Positions 9,346-18,287 are shown, counted from the first letter of the stretch. The stretch is 64,000 bases of DNA from Pseudomonas putida S13.1.2 (GCF_000498395.2 NZ_CP010979.1:1302001-1366000), one strand, 5' to 3'. A program made the numbers and translations. The notes: generated from the letters alone by a model not told the origin.

Positions 9346-11136
9346 ATGAATTTCTCCACACCGCTGATGAGCGCGCTATGCCTGGCGATTGCCAGTGGGT
9401 GGGCCTGCGCCGACCAGCTATTGCCCGCGCCACCCGAACTGGCCTCCGGCTACCGCACCGGCCTGCAGCCGGTGCACGCCAACCGGCATATGGCCGCCGC
9501 CGCCAACCCGCTGGCCAGCGAAGCGGGGCGGACGATGCTGCGTGCCGGTGGCAGCGCCATTGATGCGGCCATCGCCATGCAGATGGTGCTGACCTTGGTG
9601 GAGCCGCAATCCAGTGGCATTGGCGGTGGGGCCTTTATCCTCTATTGGGACGGCAAACGCGTGCAGGCTTTTGACGGCCGCGAGGCAGCCCCGTCGCAAG
9701 TCACGGAAAAGCTGTTCTTGCAAGCCGATGGTTCGCCGATGCCGTTCAGGTTGGCACAGATCGGCGGGCGTTCAGTGGGTGTGCCCGGGGTTCTGCGCGC
9801 GCTGAAGCTGGTTCACGAGCAGCACGGCAAGCTGCCTTGGCAGCAACTCTTTGCTCCGGCCATTGCATTGGCACGTAACGGTTTCCCGGTTTCAGCACGC
9901 CTTCACACCCTGGTGGCGGGCGACCCGTATATTGCCCGTTCACCGGCCATGGCTCGCTACTTCCTGGATAAAAACGGCAAGCCGCTGGCGGTGGGCACGA
10001 CGTTGCGCAACCCCGCACTTGCGCAAACGTTCGAGCAGATTGCCGCGCACGGTCCGCAGGCGTTCTACACGGGTGAGATCGCCCAGGCCATCGTGGCCAA
10101 GGTGCGCAGCCATGCCAATGCCGGTTACCTGTCGCTGCAGGACCTTGAGCAGTACACCGCCAAGGAGCGCGAGCCGGTGTGCGGCCCCTACAAGGCCTGG
10201 CGCATCTGTGGCATGCCGCCGCCATCATCGGGTGGGGTGACGGTGTTGCAGACGCTGGGTGTGCTTGAAGCCGTGCAGCGCGCCATGCCAGAACGCGATC
10301 TGGCGGATTTGCGGCCGCGGGCGAACACGTCCCCGGCAGGCCTGGAGGCACCGCCGCTGGCCGTGCACCTGATCGCCGAGGCCGAGCGCCTGGCCTACGC
10401 CGACCGCGCTCAGTACCTGGCCGACAGTGATTACGTGCCGGTCCCGGTCAAGGCCCTGACCGACGCCACCTACCTGGCCAGCCGAGCAGCGCAGATCGGC
10501 GAGCACAGCATGAAGCGCGCCCGGCCGGGCCAGCCGCCAGGCGCCGACCTGGCCCTGGCACCTGATCGCTCGCCTTTGCGCATTTCCACTTCGCACCTCA
10601 GCGCAGTGGATGACAGCGGCCAGGCGCTGGCCATGACCACCTCGGTGGAGGCCGCGTTCGGCTCGCACCTGATGGTCAAGGGCTTCCTGCTCAACAACCA
10701 TCTGACGGACTTCTCGTTCATCCCCCGGGAGCACGGCAAGCCCGTGGCCAATCGGGTGCAGCCGGGCAAGCGGCCACTGTCGGCGATGGCACCGACGTTG
10801 GTGTTTTCGCGGGCCTCTGGCGAACTTGTGGCCAGCCTCGGCTCTCCGGGCGGCTCGCAGATCATTGGTTACGTGAACAAGGCGCTGATCGGCCTGCTGG
10901 ATTGGCAGCTCGACCCGCAGCAGGCGGCCGGCCTGCCCAACTTCGGCAGCCGCAATGCCGGCACCGAAGTGGAAGCCGGGCTGGCCAGCCCGGCGCTGAT
11001 CCGCCAATTGGCAACCTGGGGCCATGAGGTAACGCCGATGACCATGACCAGCGGCATGCAGATCATCCAGCGCAACGGCGATGGCTGGTCCGGTGGCGCC
11101 GACCCTCGGCGTGAAGGTGTGGCCCTCGGCGACTAG
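9346..11136 (+). CDS. ggt: Gamma-glutamyltransferase
   Basis: Periplasmic N-terminal nucleophile hydrolase of 596 residues. It transfers or hydrolyses the gamma-glutamyl group of glutathione and related compounds. A signal peptide (MNFSTPLMSALCLAIASGWACA) is followed by the family signature DAAIAMQMVLTLVEPQSSG. Threonine 415 in the motif ISTSHLSAVD is the predicted autocleavage site and nucleophile, giving large and small subunits. GSPGGSQIIGYV near the C-terminus is also conserved. AGGA lies about nine bases upstream of the start. It sits next to a LysR gene in the same direction. Confidence 0.94.
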   Translation: MNFSTPLMSALCLAIASGWACADQLLPAPPELASGYRTGLQPVHANRHMAAAANPLASEAGRTMLRAGGSAIDAAIAMQMVLTLVEPQSSGIGGGAFILYWDGKRVQAFDGREAAPSQVTEKLFLQADGSPMPFRLAQIGGRSVGVPGVLRALKLVHEQHGKLPWQQLFAPAIALARNGFPVSARLHTLVAGDPYIARSPAMARYFLDKNGKPLAVGTTLRNPALAQTFEQIAAHGPQAFYTGEIAQAIVAKVRSHANAGYLSLQDLEQYTAKEREPVCGPYKAWRICGMPPPSSGGVTVLQTLGVLEAVQRAMPERDLADLRPRANTSPAGLEAPPLAVHLIAEAERLAYADRAQYLADSDYVPVPVKALTDATYLASRAAQIGEHSMKRARPGQPPGADLALAPDRSPLRISTSHLSAVDDSGQALAMTTSVEAAFGSHLMVKGFLLNNHLTDFSFIPREHGKPVANRVQPGKRPLSAMAPTLVFSRASGELVASLGSPGGSQIIGYVNKALIGLLDWQLDPQQAAGLPNFGSRNAGTEVEAGLASPALIRQLATWGHEVTPMTMTSGMQIIQRNGDGWSGGADPRREGVALGD

Positions 11137-11180
11137 CCGTGATAGAACGCAGTCTTGCCATTCAGCAGTTGAATACCAAG

Positions 11181-12062
11181 ATGTCTATCAGCGTGAAATC
11201 GAATAGAGCCCTGTTCGACCTCGACCTGCTACGCGCCATTGTGGTGGTGGCCGATTGCGGCAGCTTCACCACGGCGGCGGCGCGCCTGCACTCGACCCAG
11301 TCGACCATCAGCCAGAAGGTACGTCGCCTGGAGGACATGGTCGGCCACCGCTTGCTGGTGCGTGGCAACCGCGATGTGCTCCCGACCGATGCCGGGCAGA
11401 CCTTGCTCGGCTACGCCCGGCACATGCTGGCGCTGAATGACCAGATGCTCGAAGCCCTGGCCGGGGCGATGGTGGGCACCACCGTACGCCTTGGTGTGCC
11501 CGAGGACTTCGTTGGCGGGCGCACGACCAATGCACTGTCGGCGTTCAGCCGGCTGCACCCGCAAGTGAAACTGGAAGTGACCAGCGGCCTGTGCCGCGAC
11601 CTCAGCCAGGCCTACGACAACGGTGAACTCGACCTGGTGCTGCTCAAGCAGCGGCGCAACACCCGAGAGGGCGTGGCCTGTTGGCCAGAGCGCCTGCAAT
11701 GGATCGACAGCGCGCGCACGCCTGCCTTCGAGCTCGACCCTATCCCGCTGGTGACCTTCCCCCCTCGCGGCTTGTACCGTGAAGACATGATCAATGCGAT
11801 CGAAAGCATGGGCCGGCGCTGGCGCATCAGTTTCACCAGCTCAAGCCTCAGCGGCATTCAGGCGGCAGTTGCGGATGGCATGGGCATCAGCCTGCTGCCG
11901 CCAAGGGCGGCAACGGCTGAGCATCGGGTGCTGGGCGCAGGGCAAGGGCTGCCGGAGGTCGACAGCTATGAAATCGTCATCGTCCACCGGCCGACGGCAG
12001 ATGTGATGGTCAAGGCGTTGGCCGAGGTCATGACACAACTGCTGGCGGGTGGTGGGATCTGA
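11181..12062 (+). CDS. LysR-family regulator
   Basis: LysR-type regulator of about 293 residues: winged helix (about residues 10-70, with SFTTAAARLHSTQSTISQKV) and a substrate-binding-like effector domain. I chose the ATG at 11181; a GTG at 11139 is also in frame, and neither has a clear ribosome site. It lies 44 bases after ggt in the same direction and may share its transcript. The effector is unknown; the weakly conserved C-terminal half gives no lead. Confidence 0.85.
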   Translation: MSISVKSNRALFDLDLLRAIVVVADCGSFTTAAARLHSTQSTISQKVRRLEDMVGHRLLVRGNRDVLPTDAGQTLLGYARHMLALNDQMLEALAGAMVGTTVRLGVPEDFVGGRTTNALSAFSRLHPQVKLEVTSGLCRDLSQAYDNGELDLVLLKQRRNTREGVACWPERLQWIDSARTPAFELDPIPLVTFPPRGLYREDMINAIESMGRRWRISFTSSSLSGIQAAVADGMGISLLPPRAATAEHRVLGAGQGLPEVDSYEIVIVHRPTADVMVKALAEVMTQLLAGGGI

Positions 12063-12136
12063 CACGGCCTGACGCGGTCGGTGTAGGAGCGTTAACCCGT
12101 ACCAACGGCGTGCGTCGGCCGACTGAGATGATCAGG

Positions 12137-13090
12137 TCAGGCGCAAGCCGCCGCCAGGCGTGGCGATAGGTGAATGCCGGCAATCATGCAGCGCACCGAG
12201 CCCCCAGCCATTTCGATGGTCGGCACGTCCAGCGGCACCAGCCGCGCCGAGCGCTCGATACGCTGGCGCTGTTCGGCGTTCAGGCTGTCGAAAGCCTTGC
12301 GTGACAGCGCCAGGATTCGCCCGTCACGCCCGGACAGCTCGATGGCATTGCCGGCAAACTGGCTGATCTGCTGGTTGCTCAGGTCAATCACGTCGCGGCC
12401 CGACTCGATCAGGCGCATGCGCACTTCCTTTGCCCGCGCCTTGTTGGTGAACGTGTCAAAGCCCACCAGGGCAAACTCGGTGGCCACGCACATCAGTACA
12501 TTGGTGTGGTAGATCGGCGCGCCCTGTTCATCGGCAGTGTCGAACACCATCGGCTCGAAATTGAAGTGCGTGCTGAAGCGCTCCAGGGCAATCGGGTCGG
12601 CGCGGTTGGAGCGCGCGGTGTAAGCCACCCGCGACAGGTGGTCGAATACCATGGCGCCGGTGCCTTCGAGGAACAGTTCGTCCTGCTCCAGCCCTGAATA
12701 ATCGATTACATCCTGCACGCGGTACTCATGCTTGAGCATCTCGATCACATCGGCGCGCCGTTCGCGGCGGCGGTTGCGCGAGTACATCGAGTAGATCGCG
12801 ATGTGCCCACCGGGGTGGGTAGAAAACCAGTTATTGGGGAACACCGAGTCCGGGGTGTTGTGCTCGCCAAAATCGTCGAACAGGTGTACGCGCACGCCTT
12901 CGGCCTCGAGGCGGCCGGCGGCCTGGGTGACTTCATCGCGGGCAACCTCGGCGAGCGCCTGTGCGGCGAGGCCGGGGCTGCTGTGCTGGAACGAGTTGTC
13001 GGCTGCGGTTTCCGGGTTGGGGGTGAATGCATGTGGCCTGACCATGACCACTGCTGCAGGTGCTTGAATCGAACGCGTTGGAAATGCCAT
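12137..13090 (-). CDS. ctlX: Citrulline hydrolase-like guanidino-modifying enzyme CtlX
   Basis: Enzyme of 317 residues in the arginine deiminase/DDAH superfamily, closest to CtlX. Visible family motifs are VFPNNWFSTHPGGH, LEGTGAMVFD, YHTNVLMCV (likely catalytic histidine) and GGSVRCMIAG with the nucleophilic cysteine at about position 301. CtlX is reported to hydrolyse citrulline to ornithine. It lies 25 bases after ornithine cyclodeaminase in the same operon, so the two would turn citrulline into proline. The ATG at 13090 gives MAFPTRSIQAP; longer frames are spurious. Confidence 0.85.
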   Translation of the reverse strand: MAFPTRSIQAPAAVVMVRPHAFTPNPETAADNSFQHSSPGLAAQALAEVARDEVTQAAGRLEAEGVRVHLFDDFGEHNTPDSVFPNNWFSTHPGGHIAIYSMYSRNRRRERRADVIEMLKHEYRVQDVIDYSGLEQDELFLEGTGAMVFDHLSRVAYTARSNRADPIALERFSTHFNFEPMVFDTADEQGAPIYHTNVLMCVATEFALVGFDTFTNKARAKEVRMRLIESGRDVIDLSNQQISQFAGNAIELSGRDGRILALSRKAFDSLNAEQRQRIERSARLVPLDVPTIEMAGGSVRCMIAGIHLSPRLAAACA

Positions 13091-13115
13091 GTGGAGTACC
13101 GGGTTGAGAACAGGG

Positions 13116-14168
13116 TTAGGCAACGCGTCGGATGCGGCTTTTGGCAGCGCGTCCGCGGGTGTGGCTGAACAGGTCTTTCGGGTCGTCTTCCACCCATGGT
13201 ACCAGGTCGATCTTCGTGCCCATGCCGCGCTTTTCTGCTTGCTGTAGTACGTACCGTAGTACGGTGTAATCCTCCAGGGCGAAGCCCACCGAGTCGAATA
13301 CGGTGACCTGGCTGTCGCTCTGGCGCCCCTCGGTTTCGCCGCGCAGTACGCGCCATAGGTCAACCACCGGGAAGTCGGCCGGCAGCTGCTGGATGTCACC
13401 TTCGATGCGGGTTTGCGGCTCGTACTCGACGAACACGCGGGCGTTGCACAGCACATCGGCGTGCAGCTCGGTCTTGCCCGGGCAGTCACCCCCCACGGCA
13501 TTCAGGTGCATGCCGGGTTCGAGCATGTCGGGGGTGATGATGGTGGCGTAGGCCTTGTCGGCCGTTACCGTTGTGATGATGTCCACACCTTTCACCGCTT
13601 CGGCCACCGAGCCGGCCCGGCGGATGGTGAGGCCGCTGTATTCCTTGAGGTTGGCAATCAGCTTGGCGGTGGCCAGCGGGTCGGTGTCGTAGGCGACGAT
13701 TTCTTCGATGCCCAGGTGCTTGTGGAAGGCCAGTGCCTGGAACTCGCTTTGCGCGCCGTTGCCGATAAGCGCCATCTTGCGCGAGTTCGGTCGGGCCAGT
13801 GCCTGGGCGGCCATCAGCGAGGTGGCCGCAGTGCGCAGGGCGGTGGCAATGGTGAGTTCGGACAGCAACACCGGGTAGCCGGTTTCGACATCGGCCAATA
13901 CGCCGAAGGCCATTACGGTATGCAGGTCACGCGCGGTGTTGGCCGGGTGGCCGTTGACGTATTTGAAAGCGTAGCGGCTGTTGTCGGCGACCGGCATCAG
14001 TTCGATCACACCCACTTCCGAATGGCTGGCAACCCGTGCGGATTTATCAAACTCCTGCCAGCGTTTGAAGTCTTCACGAATGGCCGCAGCCAGTTCACCT
14101 ATGAACGGCGCCACGCCGATGTCGTGCACCAAGTCCGACATGGTTGGAACATCAATGAAATACGTCAT
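13116..14168 (-). CDS. Ornithine cyclodeaminase
   Basis: NAD-dependent enzyme of 350 residues from the ornithine cyclodeaminase/mu-crystallin family, which converts ornithine to proline and ammonia. The Rossmann motif MALIGNGAQSEFQ is at about residues 135-147, and the conserved VGGDCPGKTEL loop (about residues 230-240) supplies an active-site aspartate. The start MTYFIDVPTM at 14168 is preceded by AAGGTG and by a CA motif. It heads an operon with ctlX and is divergent from an Lrp-type regulator that probably controls it. Confidence 0.92.
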   Translation of the reverse strand: MTYFIDVPTMSDLVHDIGVAPFIGELAAAIREDFKRWQEFDKSARVASHSEVGVIELMPVADNSRYAFKYVNGHPANTARDLHTVMAFGVLADVETGYPVLLSELTIATALRTAATSLMAAQALARPNSRKMALIGNGAQSEFQALAFHKHLGIEEIVAYDTDPLATAKLIANLKEYSGLTIRRAGSVAEAVKGVDIITTVTADKAYATIITPDMLEPGMHLNAVGGDCPGKTELHADVLCNARVFVEYEPQTRIEGDIQQLPADFPVVDLWRVLRGETEGRQSDSQVTVFDSVGFALEDYTVLRYVLQQAEKRGMGTKIDLVPWVEDDPKDLFSHTRGRAAKSRIRRVA

Positions 14169-14179
14169 GCTCTTGCACC

Positions 14180-14187
14180 TTGTTATT
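14180..14187 (-). promoter_or_regulatory. CA motif (Hfq/Crc target) before ornithine cyclodeaminase
   Basis: Leftward AATAACAA, an exact AAnAAnAA match, ends 12 bases before the start codon and overlaps the ribosome-binding region. It predicts catabolite repression by Hfq/Crc. Confidence 0.55.
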
Positions 14188-14359
14188 GTGCGCTGCCCTC
14201 TGGATATTGCAGGGTGAGCGCTTAGGGTTATCGAAGTGTCGCCGGCTCGAACATTTTGATGAAAGGTTGCGTCAACAGGAAGAATGCAGGTTGCCAGTTT
14301 CGCCAACTTTCTAGACAATCTGCCACCCCAAAGTAGCAATCTGATTATTTGGCAGGCAT

Positions 14360-14782
14360 ATGGACACTATCGATCGGGAACTGATTGCGCTGTTGCGGGA
14401 CAATGCACGTACCCCCGTGCTGACCTTGGCAAAAAAACTCAAGGTGGCCAGGGCAACGGTGCAAAACCGCATCACCCGGCTCGAAGAGCAGGGCGTGATC
14501 ATCGGCTACACGGTACGCTTGCGCTCCGATGCGCTGGACCAGGGCGTGCGGGCGATCACCAGCATCGGCATCAGCGGCCATCACGCCGCAGAGGTCAAAC
14601 ACGCGCTGCGTGGGCACCCCAACGTGGTGGCCATTCACACCACCAATGGCCGCTGGGACCTGATGGCAGAGCTGCGCGCAGACACCCTTGAAGCGTTCGA
14701 CCGGGCGCTGAACACCATTCGCTCCATCCCGCACATCGAGAATACCGAGACCAGCATCCTGCTCTCCACCTACAAGATGTGA
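14360..14782 (+). CDS. Lrp/AsnC-family regulator
   Basis: Regulator of 140 residues: helix-turn-helix (ELIALLRDNARTPVLTLAKKL...RATVQNRI) and an alpha-beta RAM ligand-binding domain (about residues 65-135). Length is usual for AsnC-type single regulators. It is divergent from the ornithine cyclodeaminase/ctlX operon across a 190-base intergenic region and upstream of an amino-acid permease, so it probably senses ornithine, citrulline or another amino acid. No strong ribosome site precedes the ATG. Confidence 0.9.
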   Translation: MDTIDRELIALLRDNARTPVLTLAKKLKVARATVQNRITRLEEQGVIIGYTVRLRSDALDQGVRAITSIGISGHHAAEVKHALRGHPNVVAIHTTNGRWDLMAELRADTLEAFDRALNTIRSIPHIENTETSILLSTYKM

Positions 14783-14964
14783 CCGCTGGGTCAGGCCTTT
14801 TGACAGGCGCATTGCGCAAACTGTCACCCAGGCTTTCCACAGTGCAAAAAATCCCTTTGGCTGTGCGCATTCTGTAGCGTTCCGCTTGGCCCGGGCCACT
14901 GGCAGAATGAAACTGTATTCGTGCAACGGTACAAGGCGCGCCACCCAGGGTGCGATTCAAACAA

Positions 14965-14993
14965 TAAAAAAGCCCGCAGCGAAGTTGCGTCGG
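14965..14993 (-). terminator. Orphan leftward Rho-independent terminator
   Basis: Read leftward: CCGACGCAACTTCGCTGCGG forms a six-pair stem with a two-base bulge and is followed by a run of six T. No leftward gene precedes it, so it may end a short unannotated RNA. Confidence 0.5.
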
Positions 14994-15107
14994 GTGTGAG
15001 TTTCCATTTTCGTTATTACCTGCGCTTTTATCATTTTCAATAACAGGGAACCTGCACCTTAGTGCCAATCAAATGGTGCGGCGCGGGGCGCTGAAGTTTT
15101 ACCAAAA

Positions 15108-15115
15108 AAGAATAA
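15108..15115 (+). promoter_or_regulatory. CA motif (Hfq/Crc target) before permease gene
   Basis: AAGAATAA within AAAAAAGAATAAGAGG, ten bases before the ATG and touching the Shine-Dalgarno sequence. Exact AAnAAnAA match. Confidence 0.55.
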
Positions 15116-15125
15116 GAGGTTGACT

Positions 15126-16544
15126 ATGCATCAAACGTGCAATGCGCAAAGTGCTGATCCGCAAGAGGGCCGAGTGCTCAAGCGACGGCTGGAAAACCGG
15201 CACATACAGCTGATTTCGATCAGTGGCGCCATTGGCACCGGGTTGTTCATGGGCTCGGGCAAGATCATTGCGTTGTCTGGCACTTCGATCATCCTCGTCT
15301 ACGCCATCATCGGTTTTTTTGTGTTTTGCATCATGCGCGCCATGGGCGAGATGCTGCTGGCCAACCTGCAGATGGAATCGTTCGCCGACCTGGTGCACAA
15401 CTACCTGGGGCCACGGGCCGGTTACATTCTCAGCTGGTCGTACTGGCTCAGTTGGGTGGTGGCGGCGGTGGGCGACGTGGTGGTGGTCGCAGGGTTCGTG
15501 CAGTACTGGTACCCCGATGTGCCCACCTGGCTACCGGCTTTCGCCACCATGTTCCTGTTGCTGGGCCTGAACATGCTGGCGGTGAAGGCCTTTGGTGAAG
15601 TGGAGTTCTGGTTCGGCCTGATCAAGATCGTCGCCATCGTCCTGCTGGTGGTAACCGGCCTGGTGATGGTCGCCACCTCCTATACCTCGCCGGGCGGGGT
15701 GACGGCGTCGTTCAGCCACTTGGTGGCCCCTGGCGTGGTCATGCCGCATGGCATCCTTGGCTTCCTCGCCGGGTTCCAGATCGCTATCTTCTCCTTCGTC
15801 GGCACCGAGCTGATCGGCACCGCAGCGGCGGAGGCCAAAGACCCCGAGAAGACCCTGCCCAAGGCAATCAATACCATCCCCGTGCGTATCCTGCTTTTCT
15901 ACATCTGTTCGCTGGTGTGCATCATCAGTGTGGTGTCCTGGGCCAATGTGCCGGCCAACCGCAGCCCATTCGTTGAATTGTTCTTGCTTGGCGGGTTGCC
16001 CGCTGCTGCTGGCATCATCAACTTCGTGGTCCTGACCTCTGCGGCCTCGTCGGCCAACAGTGGTGTTTACTCGGGCTCGCGCATGCTCTACGGCCTGTCG
16101 CACCAACAACAGGCGCCGACGGCGTTCGGGCGGCTATCCGGGTCGGGTACGCCAGTGCGGGCGCTGGTATTCTCTGGGGTGTGCATGGCAATTGCGTTGA
16201 CGCTGCTGTTCGTGATCCCGGAAGTAATGACCGTGTTCACCCTGGTGTCGACCATTTCCGCGGTGATGATCATCGTTACCTGGTCGCTGATCTTGCTGTC
16301 CTACTTTGCTTACCGTCGACAGAATCCGCAGGCGCATGAGCAGTCCAGGTTCAAGCTGCCTGGCGGCAAGGTCACCGCCGCGCTGGCGCAGCTGTTCCTG
16401 ATTTTCGTGCTGTGCCTGCTGGCGCTGGAACCGGACACCCGCACGGCGTTGTACGTGATGCCGTTGTGGTATGCGGGCCTGTTGCTGGCCTATCGACGCA
16501 GGACCAAGGCTTCTGCGCAACCGCAGACAGCGACTGCTACATAG
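15126..16544 (+). CDS. Amino-acid permease, CycA-like (APC family)
   Basis: Inner-membrane proton symporter of 472 residues with twelve predicted helices. The first helix contains ISISGAIGTGLFMGSG, the substrate-binding signature of the amino-acid transporter family, and helix six contains FSFVGTELIGTAAAEAKDPEKTLPKA (quoted in part). Overall it most resembles the D-serine/D-alanine/glycine transporter CycA. A TTG six bases upstream is possible, but the ATG at 15126 has a well-placed AGAGG. Its place after the ornithine/citrulline genes suggests a related amino acid, but substrate cannot be read from sequence. Confidence 0.88.
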   Translation: MHQTCNAQSADPQEGRVLKRRLENRHIQLISISGAIGTGLFMGSGKIIALSGTSIILVYAIIGFFVFCIMRAMGEMLLANLQMESFADLVHNYLGPRAGYILSWSYWLSWVVAAVGDVVVVAGFVQYWYPDVPTWLPAFATMFLLLGLNMLAVKAFGEVEFWFGLIKIVAIVLLVVTGLVMVATSYTSPGGVTASFSHLVAPGVVMPHGILGFLAGFQIAIFSFVGTELIGTAAAEAKDPEKTLPKAINTIPVRILLFYICSLVCIISVVSWANVPANRSPFVELFLLGGLPAAAGIINFVVLTSAASSANSGVYSGSRMLYGLSHQQQAPTAFGRLSGSGTPVRALVFSGVCMAIALTLLFVIPEVMTVFTLVSTISAVMIIVTWSLILLSYFAYRRQNPQAHEQSRFKLPGGKVTAALAQLFLIFVLCLLALEPDTRTALYVMPLWYAGLLLAYRRRTKASAQPQTATAT

Positions 16545-16558
16545 GACCCTGGGGCTGC

Positions 16559-16660
16559 TGCGCAGCCCATCGCCGGCAAGCCAGCTCCCACTTGGACCGC
16601 GCAACGCTCAAGATCTGCGCAGTACCAGTGGGAGCTGGATTGCCGGCGAGTCACCTCAAG
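16559..16660. repeat. Inverted REP pair
   Basis: CATCGCCGGCAAGCCAGCTCCCAC and, inverted, GTGGGAGCTGGATTGCCGGCGA flank about 45 bases between the permease and the START-domain gene. It is probably also a transcription-ending structure for these convergent genes. Confidence 0.85.
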
Positions 16661-17255
16661 GCTGGCGTTCAGCAACTGCCCGCAACGTACGCAACGTCAC
16701 CACCGGCGCATCCACCACAAACCGGTTGGCCAGCCAGCCGGGCACATCGCCAGCAGGGTCGGCCTGCAACTGGTAGGTCACCTCCGTCTCGCGCTCGCCC
16801 AGTGGTTTCATCCGCCACTCACCGCTCAGATGCTGCACCCGGATCAGGCCTTCAACCTTGGGGATCCTGTCGGGCTCGGCGCTCAGGCGCCGCAGCAATG
16901 TGCCGTCGTCCAGGCGTTCGCTGGTTACTTTCAGCACAATGTCCCGCGGCATCGTTGGCCACGGCAGGTTGGTGGTCAGGTACACCCAGGTATTGGCGCC
17001 ATCCACCTCCAGTAGGCGCATCTGGTCGCAGGCGTACAGCCATTTGCAGGCTACGCGCAGGTTCTCTTGCAGGTCGGTGAGGGTGCGTACGCTCGCTTTC
17101 ATGGTGCTCACACCACGAAATTGCTGGTAGGACGAGTCATCCGCGCCGCGCAGGTACACGCGTATGCCTTCGCGGTCATAAGCCAGGTTCCAGTCATCGG
17201 CAGCCAGGGCAGGGGCGCACAGCAGCAGGGCGGCGAGCAGCAGGCAGCGGTTCAT
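16656..17255 (-). CDS. Exported START-domain protein
   Basis: Protein of 199 residues. The start MNRCLLLAALLLCAPALAAD at 17255 gives a clear signal peptide cleaved after ALA. The remaining 180 residues are a START/SRPBCC lipid-binding fold (DWNLAYDREGIRVYLR at the beginning, LRRLSAEPDRIPKVEGLIRV in the middle). Such proteins are common single genes in Pseudomonas, and their ligand is unknown. A longer in-frame start at 17285 would weaken the signal peptide. Confidence 0.82.
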   Translation of the reverse strand: MNRCLLLAALLLCAPALAADDWNLAYDREGIRVYLRGADDSSYQQFRGVSTMKASVRTLTDLQENLRVACKWLYACDQMRLLEVDGANTWVYLTTNLPWPTMPRDIVLKVTSERLDDGTLLRRLSAEPDRIPKVEGLIRVQHLSGEWRMKPLGERETEVTYQLQADPAGDVPGWLANRFVVDAPVVTLRTLRAVAERQP

Positions 17256-17303
17256 GGCTGGTACCGCGCGGGGATGGATGTTCAAGTATGCGCGGCAAAC
17301 AGA

Positions 17304-17326
17304 AAGCCCGCCAGGTTGGCGGGCTT
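17304..17326 (-). terminator. Terminator after ureidoglycine aminohydrolase-like gene
   Basis: Nine-base stem AAGCCCGCC/GGCGGGCTT with a five-base loop; read leftward it is followed by TCTGTTT. It closes the 18.2-17.3 kb transcript before the START-domain gene. Confidence 0.8.
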
Positions 17327-17344
17327 GCGGGCATCAGCCTGAGC

Positions 17345-18181
17345 TTAGCGCTTAGGGTTCAGCGTCAGGTGCACGTGACGGTTCACGTCCTTGTACAGCA
17401 GGTAGCTGAAGTTGCCTGGGCCGCCGGCGTAGCAGGCTTGCGGGCAGAAGGCGCGCAGCCACATGAAGTCGCCGGCTTCCACTTCGACCCAGTCCTGGTT
17501 CAGGCGGTACACCGCCTTGCCTTCCAGCACGTACAGGCCGTGTTCCATCACGTGGGTTTCAGCGAACGGGATCACGCCGCCCGGCTGGAAGGTGACGATG
17601 TTCACGTGCATGTCGTGGCGCATGTCGGCCATGTCGACGAAACGGGTGGTTTTCCAGCGGCCTTCGGTGCCCGGCATCTCGATGACGGTGGCGTTGTCGC
17701 GGTGGGTGACGAACGACTCCGGTACGTCCAGGCCTTCAACTTTCTGGTAGTGCTTGCGCAGCCAGTGGAAGGTGACGTTGGACTTGCTGTTGTTGCGCAG
17801 GCTCCACTCGGCGCCCGGGGCCAGGAAGGCGTAGCCGCCTGGTACCAGGGTGTGATGCTTGCCTTCAACGGTGATGTCCAATTCGCCTTCGACGATGAAC
17901 ACCACGGCTTCGGCGTTAGGGTCCAGCTCAGGGCGCTCGCTGCCGCCTTCCGGGGCCAGCTCGACGATGTACTGGGAGAAGGTTTCGGCAAAACCGGTCA
18001 GCGGGCGGGCGATGACCCACATGCGCATCTTGTCCCAGAACGGCAGGTGGCTGGTGACGATGTCACGCATCACGCCCTTGGGGATGACGGCATAGGCTTC
18101 GGTGAACATGGCACGGTCAGTCAGCAGCTCGGTTTGAGCTGGGTGCCCACCGTGGGGGGCGAAGTACGAATGGTTCGACAT
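17345..18181 (-). CDS. (S)-ureidoglycine aminohydrolase-like bicupin
   Basis: Cytosolic bicupin of 278 residues resembling AllE, the manganese enzyme that removes ammonia from (S)-ureidoglycine in allantoin breakdown. The metal ligands seen in AllE are all present in the second cupin: E208, H210 and H214 in the motif ETHVMEHG, and Q248 in CPQACYAGG. No other purine-degradation gene is near, and the flanking genes concern sulfonates, so the true substrate is not certain. An AACAACAA motif lies 14 bases before the start. Confidence 0.85.
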   Translation of the reverse strand: MSNHSYFAPHGGHPAQTELLTDRAMFTEAYAVIPKGVMRDIVTSHLPFWDKMRMWVIARPLTGFAETFSQYIVELAPEGGSERPELDPNAEAVVFIVEGELDITVEGKHHTLVPGGYAFLAPGAEWSLRNNSKSNVTFHWLRKHYQKVEGLDVPESFVTHRDNATVIEMPGTEGRWKTTRFVDMADMRHDMHVNIVTFQPGGVIPFAETHVMEHGLYVLEGKAVYRLNQDWVEVEAGDFMWLRAFCPQACYAGGPGNFSYLLYKDVNRHVHLTLNPKR

Positions 18182-18194
18182 GGACAATCTCGAC

Positions 18195-18202
18195 TTGTTG
18201 TT
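18195..18202 (-). promoter_or_regulatory. CA motif (Hfq/Crc target) before ureidoglycine aminohydrolase-like gene
   Basis: Leftward AACAACAA, exact AAnAAnAA match, ending 14 bases before the start codon and next to a GGGGAGAG stretch. Confidence 0.5.
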
Positions 18203-18287
18203 CTCTCCCCGTGCCGTGAACCGCACCGGCCGGTGCGGCGCAGGGGATGTGGCAACAGAATAGGGTCGAGCGCGCGCCATCCACAAA

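Larger units (their letters stand above)
14783..15125. other. Intergenic region with leftward terminator and inverted repeats
   Basis: About 340 bases without a protein gene. The right half is AT-richer than its surroundings. It holds an inverted repeat GTTATT (15012-15017)/AATAAC (15039-15044), a second one GCACC (15054-15058)/GGTGC (15075-15079), and a hairpin at 14972-14993 followed leftward by CTTTTTTATT. That terminator faces away from the permease and has no annotated leftward gene upstream of it. I see no glycine riboswitch core. Confidence 0.55.

Noticed and set aside
15054..15079. Sigma-54 promoter on the minus strand near 15,060
   Set aside because: The GG and GC elements are nine instead of ten bases apart, which RpoN rarely tolerates; kept only as a remark in a finding.
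14783..15125. Glycine riboswitch before the CycA-like permease
   Set aside because: I could not find the conserved glycine aptamer core; the region shows only inverted repeats and a leftward terminator.
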